A stretch of 64,000 nt of DNA from Ignelater luminosus (Eukaryota; Arthropoda; Insecta; Coleoptera; Elateridae): assembly GCA_011009095.1 (NCBI GenBank), contig VTPC01090595.1, forward strand, positions 1 through 64,000, written 5' to 3'. A program made the position numbers and the translations under genes. This document shows positions 39,160 to 50,600 of this stretch, piece after piece. Position 1 is the first letter of the stretch, and each line of letters opens with the position of its first letter. The notes beneath the pieces were generated by a model that ran no database searches, was not told the DNA's origin, and saw only the letters and a program-made list of their open reading frames with translations.

Positions 39160-39965
39160 GTCATATAATGATGATTTACAACTACTTTCGACGTGGATTA
39201 TCTCAGCAACAGTGCATCGATCACTTTGACTTTTGACGATGAAGCACCATCTAAAACCACTGCATATTACTGGTGTAGTGAATTCAATCGATTCAGTCGA
39301 TTGGTACAAAGGAATACTCAAAAGATTCAATCGTGATACGTCAAAAGCCGTGTATAACATCTACACAAGTGACTAATCTTGAATCTATGCGTATGAGCCC
39401 GAAAGTAAACAGCAGTCGACTGTATGGGTCTTCCAAGATGAACCGAACCCAACAAAAGTTGTTCGGGCAAGAAACACTTCGAAGCAAATGGTCGCCTGTT
39501 TTTTTGGCATAAATGGACATGTGGCTACAGTGTCGCTAGTGGATCGTAGAACGGTCAATTCTGACTGGTACACAACCATTTGTTTGCCAGAAGTGTTTGA
39601 AGAAATAAGAAAAAACAACTAGCGACGCAGAATCATCCTTTACCACAACAATGCGAGTTCTCAGGCATCGGCTCAAACATTTCAATATTTGACCGGTCAA
39701 AACATCAAATTGATGGGTCATCCCCGTACAGTCCTGATTGGGCACCCAATGATTTCTTTTTGTTTCATTTCGTGAAGAATAAACCACGTGGTCAACGATT
39801 TTCGACGCCAGCAGAACCGGTTGATGCGTTCAAAATACATGTTTTGGAGATAACTCAATCGGGATGGGAAAAATGCTATAAAAATTGGTTTCACGTATGC
39901 AAAAGTGTATCGATCATTGCGGAGAGTATTTTGAAAAACAATAAAACCATCTTCAATGATAAATA
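39160..39965 (+). pseudogene. Degenerate mariner (DD34D) transposase
   Basis: Plus-strand remnants in order: NYFRRGLSQQQCIDHF (39180s) and EAPSKTTAYYWCSEFNRF from the N-terminal DNA-binding region; then, after an internal deletion of most of the linker, WYKGILKRFNRDTSKAVYNI (39300s); then IYAYEPESKQQSTVW (39385-39430), NSDWYTTICLPEVFEEI, ILYHNNASSQ, SPDWAPNDFFLF, and FSTPAEPVDAFKIHVLEITQ up to CYKNWFH (39890). The order and PND motif identify a mariner of the DD34D type. The catalytic HDN has become HNN, and there are in-frame stops and frame changes, so it is dead. Flanking terminal inverted repeats were not identified. Confidence 0.85.
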
Positions 39966-41099
39966 TTTGTTTTTATTGATTATTCCGAATACACAAATAG
40001 CAACCCTCGTAGCACGTTGGTGGTTAGGACTAGATATTTACTAGCAATAACAACGAGCAGGTATAGGTTATATGTACATTAATTATAACACAAAAGAGAA
40101 AGAATAAAGAAGGAAAAGTAAGTAATCAAAATAAACAAAATAATATCCAAACAATAATGTGGGGGTGAGGTAATATACAAACCAACGCCTCTTTTGTAAA
40201 TCAATAATAATTCAATTCAAGACATAATAAATTAATTATTGTTTGTGGTAGTATATCTAATAGTATCAAGTCTTATCTATCCTTCAAATTGATTTGATAT
40301 TGAGCAAATCTTAAAGTGAATAAACTTCAAAAGCAATAACGTAATCAATATATCAATAACTTGTTTTACTGATTTTCAAACTTTTATATCAAAACAACGT
40401 ATGAACTAACACATGAAAACACTAACTTCTGCTTACCTGAAAAGCGTTACTTGTTATACGGTCCCAGATGCAGCTTGAAGACGCGTTGTAATCAATTTTA
40501 ATGCAATCTATGTCTATACGGTTATTTATATCAAAACCTGATGTAACAAGGATGCTAATCAACCAAATAATAACAAATGCTAGCTAAAGCCAAAATAACA
40601 TCTGAATTTTATCTGCGACTAAACTTTCCATATTACGCCTCACATCTCACTTCTACTTCAAAAGAAAAGTCCTCCACGATCTTCTCGCTTGTTTGCTACC
40701 CACTTAATAATAAATAAAGCTTGCACGAAAGTCTTAATGACGCAAATCACCCATTTTGAAATATAAGAGATTCAAAGGAAACTGGAGAATAAAAGGCTTA
40801 AATTATTTCCAATGAAGTATTAATTAGACTAGCATTCATTATAGGTGTTTTTGACTATTTCTGAGCTATCTTTTCCTGTTCCCGGTAACATTATTACACA
40901 ACCCGACAGTGCTTTTGAGGATCGTGATAATATGTACTTTGATAAGTGACCTAACGCCTTGGAAATCTGATCTTTGATCAATCCCAAAAATTATTTAAAT
41001 TAATTACTTTGTAGTTGTATGGTTTATGTCTATATTCTTCAGTTGACTGATTTGAAACTTTAGAAATCAAATCAATTCATTTTGAGTAGGATATTTAGT
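39966..41099. other. Intergenic, no gene seen
   Basis: AT-rich flank of the mariner remnant. No coding sequence or repeat structure recognised. Confidence 0.45.
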
Positions 41100-41270
41100 T
41101 AGTGGTGTAACAACCAATTAGGAACCCCCACAAGTATGTAAATAGGGCCCTTAAGTAAGCAAAAAAATATATAAAAAATTTGCTTCATTTTATAAAATTT
41201 CTATTAATTAATTTGCCAATTTGTATCTTGTGGAGGGTCCATCATCAGAGGGCTGAATGTTACGCCACTG
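41100..41270. mobile_element. Short hAT-like MITE (CAGTGGCGTAAC ends)
   Basis: The left end reads TAGTGGTGTAACA and the right end is TGTTACGCCACTG, so the inverted repeat is (C)AGTGGYGTAACA. Inside, CCCCACAAG on the left is mirrored by CTTGTGGAGG on the right. The length is about 170 bp with no coding. The flanks TTTAGTT and TTTAATT may be a decayed target duplication. The same 12-bp end word appears by itself at 5393-5404, inside the mariner-type element. Confidence 0.55.
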
Positions 41271-41559
41271 TTTAATTCTCAAGATTTCTTGCTATAGTCA
41301 GTTAAAACTAATTCCATTTCTCTTTCTAATGCAATTATTGTTTTCGTAATCCTATAAAAGGTCAAATGACCTCTTTGATAAGAATGTTGACATTTCTAAA
41401 CTAAGTTCAAAGGCCCAATGAATTAAAACAACGATATCAACTAAATTTAAAGGTTTTATTCTTCAGCTTTCAGATTATTTGACTAAAGTTAACACTTGGT
41501 GTCTAAGGGGTACATATAAAATATTTAATTTTCAGAATTCATTTTTTCATTTGTTGCCA

Positions 41560-41965
41560 TTATCTTTGGGTGCATTCAGGGACACTCGGCCACTTCAATC
41601 AGCAAAACCAAAAACTTCTTCGCCCCCCCCCCAGAGAGTAAGAAAAATAAAAAAAAATTTTATCAAGAAAATATTCATTTAACACGTATATAGTGTGACT
41701 AGCTTTAGTCATGCATTCTTTTTAAACTTAAGTTTTGTTGAAATCTAGTAAAACTAATAAATAACTGGCAAGATTTACTGCCACCTGTAAACCGAATGTC
41801 TTGGCTGGTGCCTTCAAAGAACATTTCTGTGGAAGTCTTAATTTGTTTGTTAAATTATTTTATTAAAATTATCTAGTTACTCTGTGTGTTAACCTTTAAT
41901 TACAACCAAAAAATTTCAAATATATTTCGCCCCCCCCCCCTTGATTTAAATCCTGGATCCGCTGC
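41560..41965. repeat. C-run repeat pair with CTGGATCCGCTGCTG end
   Basis: Two stretches carry CGCCCCCCCCCC runs (41620-41634 and 41928-41941) preceded by related A-rich sequence. The second continues TTGATTTAAATCCTGGATCC and then GCTGCTG. The sequence CAGCAGCGGATCCAGGATTT, read on the minus strand, looks like the end of a dispersed DNA transposon. The opposite end was not found. The plus frame at 41479-41682 is part of this repeat and not a gene. Confidence 0.4.
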
Positions 41966-42117
41966 TGAGAGAGCAGAGAACAATTTACATGTCATATGAT
42001 TACTATTTACTTCCGCACACAAGCATTGCGCGTAAATTGCACTTCTTTTTTGACTTGATGTTGAATGAAATCTAAGGTTAGAAAACTGCACTCCCACTAC
42101 GTTTTACAATGTGAGAT

Positions 42118-42393
42118 AGTGTGTGTTGATATTGTTTTATTAAATGTCATTTTTCTAATGGGAAGTGTGGTCACACTTGTCAAACAAGAGAGGCAAAGAT
42201 ATACGTTAGCTCTCTGCTTGTACTGTGGGTGTAAAGGAAAGAAGAAAAATTTTAATAGTAAATTCTTATTCTATCCTTTACACTCGCCGTACGAGCAGAG
42301 CGCTAACGTATATTTTTGTCTCTCTTCTTTGGAAAGTGTCCACACTCTGCCCATTAAAAACTGACATTTAATAAAACAATATCAAGGCACACT
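42118..42393. mobile_element. Foldback MITE with 10-bp target duplication (Mutator-like)
   Basis: Nearly the whole 276 bp is an inverted repeat: the left arm starts AGTGTGTGTTGATATTG and the right arm, read on the minus strand, starts AGTGTGCCTTGATATTG. The arms run about 120-130 bp each around a short AT-rich centre near 42245-42265. It is flanked on both sides by the identical AATGTGAGAT (42108-42117 and 42394-42403). A 9-10-bp duplication with long TIRs is characteristic of Mutator-like elements. The perfect duplication and good arm identity suggest a fairly recent insertion. The frame 42065-42364 is a by-product. Confidence 0.85.
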
Positions 42394-43304
42394 AATGTGA
42401 GATAAAGTACCGACACCAATAAAAGACGATTTCAAATTCAGAAAATCACTTGTGTTCCACGTCAGGTTTGACAAGTTCAAAAGTTTGAGGCTATTAAAAT
42501 TTAGATTTTATAGAAAAATAATTATTAGTGCCTTGTCGTTGCGCTATTAAGGTTTATATGGGCAAAGTTTCTTATAATAATTTCCTCGGCATCATCTTCA
42601 ACACTTTTACGATTATTTATAACTGCAAAACAGCAGATACATAGTACTAATTTCGTAGTGGCTGCACAACCATTTTTGAATAAACCGAAACCCAAATAAC
42701 GCTATTATGTAAGCTGTATGATCAGATCAAAAGAAAATGTGTTAAGTGTCCGAAAACGCCTTTAATAGCGAAACAACAAGAAATTCATAATTATATTTCT
42801 TTAAAACTCAAATTCTAATAACCTCAAACTTAGAAAACTGACGTTTAAACCTGTTAAATTTGACGTGAAACAACAACATCAGCGCCTTTAGAGAAGAAAA
42901 AATCGTTATTGAGCTCGATTTGCAATCGTCTTTTGTTTGATGTCGATACTCGATCTCGCATCAACTGGTTTTGGGCACTGAAAAGTTATAGCCTGGAATC
43001 TACACACTAAGTAAAATCTTCAGCGGTATAATATCTTGTCCATTCAGGCAATTTGCTTAGTTAGAATTTCAGCTGCTGAGCGTTCCTGAAAATACGCTCT
43101 TTTTTGCCGCATTTCTCAGATTTTGCTCTAATGTAACCAATCTTAGAATAAGTGACACATTTAAAAGTAAAATATAGAATAGTGAAATTTCCGTAAAAAT
43201 ACGTACTTTTACCTTTTGTAAAAATACGTTTTTAAATAAAATAGTAACCAACTCCGAACCCTGAGGCAAACTGCTCCTGAACACAAACAAATGTATCAGT
43301 GGCA

Positions 43305-43920
43305 TAAAAAAAGGGTGAGTTTCGGGAGGTAGGAATTGAGGATGAACGTAAACGAGAATTTCTTTGTACTCTTTACATAAAAAATATAAGTTAATGACAG
43401 TTTTCTAAATCAAAGCACTGGTGTCTATGGAAAGGATGAGTACCAGGGTCAAATTGGCCGAATTGGCTCATAGCATATCAGCAAAACGTGTTCGTATATT
43501 TTACAACTTGACTAGGTACCTAGAAGTAATTTATTTTGATATTTAGCAATCTAATTCTAAATGCCGTCAGAAATAATCAAAAGCTACGATCTCCATCATA
43601 TTTTACATTAAAAACGGAAATTCGTTAAATTTCAAAAAAAAACAAAATACACCTATGTAACTTTCAAAATTATATAGTAAGTGACCTCAAAAAACCAGCA
43701 AAAAATATTAAAAAGTATAAAAAAGGGTTTGGGTTTCGGGGGGTTGGGGATTGAGGGTGAACGTAAGCGAAAAATTTGTCTGTATCATCTGATAGGGAAA
43801 AAAAATGAAACCTTGCTATTTGAACCATCTCAATATCTACTACTGTTTGGGAGTTACAGGATTTTAAATAAAATTTACCGGAATTTTCGAAGGTGGCCAT
43901 CACCCCCTTAATGTCGAGCT
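43305..43920 (+). repeat. Two direct copies of a G-rich dispersed repeat
   Basis: AAAAAGGGTGAGTTTCGGGA at 43307 onward and AAAAGGGTTTGGGTTTCGGG at 43722 onward begin matching stretches of about 60-70 bp that both continue through ATTGAGG.TGAACGTAA.CGA. The copies are about 415 bp apart in the same orientation. The second continues into GGTGGCCATCACCCCCTTAA (43892-43911). This looks like a dispersed transposon repeat that has been duplicated or inserted twice. Open frames on both strands (43670-43911) derive from it. Confidence 0.45.
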
Positions 43921-44573
43921 CAACCGATACAAAAAAAATATATGTCTAATGTTTTAACCCGTACTACTTAAATACCAAGTTTTAAAAAAATCAGTGAGGT
44001 ACACTTCGTGTGATAATTTTTTTACATGAGGGTTGGCCATGATTTTCTTTTGTTAGGTTGTACATCATAGGTATTTTAATTGTTATTTCGTTGTATAGTT
44101 TGGATAACCTCAAAAATAATCACTGTCACTGCACAGAATATAACCTCGTTGCCAAATCTATTACCTATTTGAAATAGGAATATTTAAACAGTTAGAATGT
44201 CTTCTTGCAAATAAATTATTTTCATAACAATTTGGTATTGTTAAGTAACTATGAATAAACCGGGCTGTAGCTTACTAAACTGAAGACATAAAAACTACTA
44301 AAGATGTTAATTTCACTTTATATAAAATTGACAACATTGCGTTTGTAGGTGTTCTGTCATGCAATCTAACCTAAGATCATTTAAGAACCCTAACCATACA
44401 TAACGCTGCTAAATTGGGTGAATCTCCAAGGCCAACTCTCATGCAAAAAAACTGTGTATGCATAATTATATCTAAAACTTAAATAACACCACATCATATT
44501 TAATTTATTCTTTTGTACAATGCAATCATTTGATGCAAATAAAATTAGGTTGGATTAAATTAGTCAAGATTAG
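43921..44573. other. 3' flank of transporter copy B
   Basis: AT-rich, no coding sequence. A second minus-strand AATAAA is present at 44504-44509. Confidence 0.5.
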
Positions 44574-44579
44574 TTTATT
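44574..44579 (-). terminator. Likely polyadenylation signal of copy B
   Basis: AATAAA on the minus strand, 94-99 bases after the stop codon at 44673-44675; an alternative lies at 44504-44509. Confidence 0.5.
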
Positions 44580-44672
44580 TAATTTACTTTAAATAAACCT
44601 ACGTTATATTATGTACAATAACTAAGTGATACTATCACATAAAACTAGTCTACATACATAAAAAACAAAACA

Positions 44673-47600
44673 TTATAAATGTTCTGTTACTATTGTACTA
44701 TTAATAATACCATTGGGATATTTATCACTTGTTATTGAAATACTTTCTACTTCTTGCTTCTTAGATTTCATGTCATCAGCTTTGGTATCATTTGATACAT
44801 CAACATCAGGCTTTTTTCTCGTGCAGAAGTATATTGTCATACCAATAGCAGTAATGAAATTCAATGCTGCCATGACCGTTACGGTAATAGGAAATCCACA
44901 ATGCTCTAATAAAGCACCACCCATTGCTGGCCCTAATACTTCACCAAGAGAGTACACACATGCCCATAATCCTGCCACTACACTGTTTGTACCTAGATTT
45001 TCACCAAGTCCTCCATCACTAAAATAACGAAAAGCAAAACTTAAAATATTTTATAAATTAGATTTCAAATTTGAATTGGTCAAAGTTAATTATATACTGA
45101 TTGAAAAGTACATTCCTGTTACCCTACAAAAAAATTCGCTCAAAGCATGTTATAATTTCATCAATATAAAAAACATGAGAAATCAAAACAAAAACAAACA
45201 TAAAATATTTATTTGCATTAGTATGTACCTAATTCAAAATAAACTAAAATTGAATCCAAGATATAAATTTAATCTGCTGTGTAATGCATATTTTTAGATA
45301 AATACATCAAATTTAGCTGATTTCTACGTTTCCTTTTAACTTACATTGCAGTATCTGCCAATCCCTGAAAAGTTGGCATTAGTCCTACACCAACTGAAAT
45401 TCCAAGTGCACATAGCGCAATTATATTTAATAAGATCGAACTAAAAATAAAATTTTATTAAAGCACAACATTCTTAAAGTCAAATTGGTTTTATGTACTC
45501 TTCCAAAAATGGCAATACAGGAGATGGTCCAAGGAAGAGTAAACTTATTGAACTAAACACAAGCCCATATGACATCAAGGGCCAATAATTCTTCATCCTG
45601 TCTACTACCCATCCACATGCTGGACAAGCTATACCATACATAGCTGATAATAAAAGGAATATTAACCCAATATGTGTAGGACTCAAACTGAACTAAAAAA
45701 TGAAAGAAATATATTGATAAACACATTTTGGTAATTAACAAAGGCTTACTTTTCTTAAAGCTGGTTCTAATGTGGGATCTAGAAAACTCCATGTGATGGA
45801 TACAACTACTATGACAACGCATGTTACTGCAGTAGCTGGCAATTTCAATAAACGTAACATAGATCCACTCTTTCTATCTATATTACATTCTAAAAAATAA
45901 AAGCATGATGGTTATTTATTTATTTATATACTTCATTCTAATTAGTTACCTTCACCTGCCCGAAGAAGAAATATATTTAATGGTGCCAGGAATATTGTTA
46001 ATATACCCACAACATAAAATGGTAGTCCATAACCTCCAACCTTCCTAGAAAAACGATTTTGTTACTAAATTATAATGACTATAGTTAAAAGGAACATAAC
46101 TAAATTCTTATGCTAAAACACTTCATAAAGATTTTTATCTTTTGTTAGTAGATAGTAATCTATCAGTGTTCATATAATGTGCTTCACTTAATTGTTTGTA
46201 GTAGTTTTCCTTATTCTTCAAATTATAGGTAATCCTTTTATATTTTAATAAATTTATTTGGCATGTTCCATTGTTTACAATAAATGCAATGATAATAAAT
46301 TATTTTAACAACAACCTTAACTATTTCAAATACTTAAAATATATATTATTAATGGGTTAACTGTAATTTTGTGAACATCTGCCTTCATTTCACTATAATT
46401 TCTACAGTAATTGTAGAATCAAAATCTATACTTTTAGAAAATTTTATAAAATCTTCTGAATATTTCCCTCCTCTGATAATTATGCTGTTTCTTAAAATGT
46501 TTCTCTGAGATATTAACTTTGAAGATTTATATGTTTGTTTGTTTACTCATCGTTGTTACAAGGACATATGGGATTGTCTATTATTTTAAATCGATAAAGA
46601 TAACTCCTTAATTTTCTATGTCCTGTTATCATCACCATTAATTTTGAGATAACTGGTAATTTCAATCTTAACTTTTAATTGATTGTTGGAAAACAATATT
46701 TTAGTAACATTACCCTTTTCTGTATTTTTCCCATTCTTCTTACCATTTCACTATACTTTTTATTCTCTCTTCACTTATTATCACACTCTTTGGTGAACTT
46801 CTTGATACATTATATTCTGTTCTGCTTCTTTTGCTAATTTATTAATCTGCTACTTCATTTCCTATTATTCCATTACTTTATTTTATATCTAGTGTTCTCT
46901 ATTATACCATAGTGTAATGATTATACTGTAATGATTTTTCTGGTTTTTAAAAGCAACCAAAGTTATCAGTTGTATTACCATATTGACTTTTCTTTTACTG
47001 ATAAATTTTGAATTAATGTAATTTTTTTCTATGCTTTCAAGATTGCAAAAACTTTGGCTTAATTTATCACTTAAAATTTAAATTTTAACATCTCAAATAA
47101 TTCTCCGTCTTTATATTGTAATTCCTGAACCTACTCCATTTTCACTTTTACTGTCGTGTATAAATTACTATATTATAATTTGATTTTAATTTTATTGAAT
47201 TTTCTTAATTTTAATAATTTTTCTGGGATGATTCCAATTTTAAAAGTTTAATTATAGACAAAATTATAAGTTTTCATTTTGATAATTTTAAAGCATTTTA
47301 TTATCAAAGCCAAACAGAAGCAGTTAAATCTGATGGGCCTATGTGTCATGATTTTATATTGAGTGAAACTCGATTTTACTATACAGGGTGGTCCAAGATC
47401 TCGCTCTAGTACGATAATAGCTTTATGTTAGGAAATAGAAACAAATTGAGAGCAGAAAACAACATAGTGCCTCTGGAAGCATAACCTAAAAATATTTTGA
47501 ATTATACAAGGTTTCTTTTTGTGGCAGTATCTTACTTTATTTCTTCAAATTGAACACCCTGTATATTACTTCATTTTTGGATTTCCTATTACATTTAGAT

Positions 47601-50600
47601 TCATTTTTATCCACCATATGTTTGGTCTAAATTGCACCGTTTCCGAGATATTTAATATTTTTTCAAAAATTTAGTTTTACATTGTTTTCGACATTTTGAA
47701 ATATCTCTGGAACTAAACAGGATACGAAGATACCGTTTGATCATCGTGTCAAATACGGGCTGCTACATCAATTGTGTTACAAATAACTTTGTTAAAGATT
47801 ACTATGGTCCCATTATGGATCACTGAAAATGAAGATCTTCAATCATGGATAGCTTGATATTTTTAAATAAAGCGATATGAAAATTTTTGTACAATCAGAC
47901 TTAAAATTTAACTTTTTTTCGTTTTTATTTAATGGTCTTTGGGTCTATCTGCGGTGGTTCAAGCGTTATTTTATAAAAACCCTAATTTTGTTAATTTGAA
48001 AAACCACATTTAGCAAAGAGGGCTATGCTTAGAAACAGTAGTTGCAACTAACATTTGAATTATGCATACGTACATGTACATTTATATTTTTTTTGTGTTT
48101 TGAACAAAACGAAAGAAAGCAACTGTAGCAATTTTTAACAGAATAGTACCTACTGCTACATTACATCTTGCAGGTCATCTTATAGGGCCATGACGACCAA
48201 CTCATCGTCAGTACGTATTATTAAGATGGTTTGTAACGTAACGAATGCGCTGGTGCGCCATCGTGTTGAAAAATTAGTGTCGAACACCCTGTATAATTCA
48301 AAATATTTTTAGGTTATGCTTCCAAAGGCACTATGTTGCTTTCTGCTCTCAATTTGTTTCTATTTCCTAAAATAAAGCTATTATCTTACTAGAGCGCAAT
48401 CTTGGACCACCTTGTATTCATGAATACTTTTTGTCAATCTTCGAAACAAATTTCTTAAAACGAATTGGAATTTAATCATATAGTTCCTGTTAAATTAAAA
48501 AACGAAATTGACCACAACAATAATTGTATTTACCATTAAAATGATAAATACAATTACAACCATAAATTTTATGGTTACTAAATCAAAAAACAAAATTCAA
48601 TCCAATCAAACTACACTTGCAGCAGGGTAATTGGACTAGTAACAATGTATTGTATGTCCAGATTATTTTTCTAGAACAATTTCTTAGAAGACCATTGAAT
48701 ATCATAATACAGCATAAGATCTTTTATGATGTTTACGACTGATGTGATTCACATAATTATAATATCGGCGGTGGTTATCTGTAAGCAATTAATTTTGTAC
48801 TTCCGTGTAATTACTTTAATTCTTGATTTGAAAATTATTAATAACAGAATCTCCTCTACATTTTACGGATGTTGTGCAAAACGTTGATCAAACTACATGC
48901 ATATTGTGTTTCATACAACAAAAGGCGTGAAATTGCAATTACATAGATCTAATTACTATTTTATTAAATTTGATTTTTGTTTTACAGTTTCACGAGTTAA
49001 CTTTTCTTTAATTAATTAAATGCCAATCAGAATACACAATCTAGATAGTCTAAACAACGTTAAAATGTAATTTGTGTATCAAGGTAAAGCTCTCCATTTT
49101 GTTGAAATTAGATACCTAAATATATTAGTTTGTTATTATAGGCCTTTCAGTCATAAAATATTTATTCATCTTTGCTATAAAGTATCTTTAAATATAATAT
49201 AAAATAGTTAAGCTAGATAACCTAAATAAAATGTTAATTGTCGTTGAAAAATAGCAAGTGCATTGGCAATGAACTCTACTTGATTTGCTTTTACGTATGA
49301 TGTCATAATTTCAAAAATAACCAAATAATTGCGAAATTCTAATAAATATAGTAGTAAAAGCATGCAATGTTATTAACCGCGAATTTTTGTGATACAATAA
49401 TTTGTGCCCTTTGATCATTTTTATCATCTCGAAGTAGGTAGATGTATTTATAATAAAAAATGCAAGCAAAAATTTTGATTATATGTAATTAGTTCATTTT
49501 GGCACATTGCTTATTTACATAGATGGTATTTAAATTCATTTATATTATAAATATAGACAGTTCTAAATAAACAAGCACGTGGGAAGAAATTACATCTTTA
49601 TACCTTGCAGACGTATTTGCAAGTTGCAATGCTGAACTGCACCCGCAAAAAAGCTAACACAATTTTTTAACAAATTTGAAACTCACTCACTTTTTATTGA
49701 AAGATAATGCGTTTTCTAAATTGTTAAAAAATTGTGTTAGTTTTTTTGTGGGTGCAGTTCAAACGCGGCAACCTCATTTTCGAGTAAATTTGCAACTTAA
49801 TCGTTTTTTTATATACACCGTTCACGATGTTTATGGGTCGTAATAGGCCATACTTTCATTTTGTTAGGTTGGAAGCGTTTTCTTCTTTTTTTTGGAAACT
49901 GCCATACTTGCGGCTCGATTTGGCGCCGTTGCATGATCAAAAATCTTGCATGTCTATTAAACTAATGCATTTTTTACATTTTCTTCATTATTGTTGGTAA
50001 CATTGAAATTATATTACCATTATTGGCGGTTTTTAAACAAGCAAAAAATTTGAACAAGAATGACATTTTACCCTAAAACCAGTAAACTCAATCCGGCGAC
50101 ATACTGTATACGTAGTATAGGTATGCATTAGTACTGTCAACTCATAAAATAATGTCGCAAATGGTTTTATTGTTTGATGTTTGATATTTACAATTTTTAG
50201 GTACTAACTTAATTGATTTTAGTTCGTTGATTGATACTTACGTAATTTGAACCTTGATACTGACTCGGACACAAAACGCTAAAATGTAAATATAAAAGAA
50301 GTTTCAACATTGCTTTACGAGTTGACTGACCACATTACTAGATACTTTATTATGCATAGATGTACTATAGACTGTTTTCTTTTATCAGCAAGGAATTTTG
50401 GAAAAAGTTATGTAAAATGTTTATTGTACATGATTGTAAGTATTATTGTTTATTATTCTGTAAATAAATTTTTACTATTAATGAAATTTAGAAAATGAAA
50501 TAATGAGAGTCTAGAGAGCGCAGCTGTATTCTGTCAATTCCAGCTGACCTTAAGTATAAAATTAAGTCAGCCGGCAAATAGGCATTATTATTGGAAGATT

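Noticed and set aside
39112-39787. Minus-strand frames of 77-83 codons
   Set aside because: They are antisense shadows of the plus-strand mariner remnant.
42065-42364. 99-codon plus frame
   Set aside because: It runs through the arms of the foldback MITE and is a by-product of the inverted repeat.
44713-45027. 104-codon plus frame
   Set aside because: It is the antisense of the last exon of transporter copy B.
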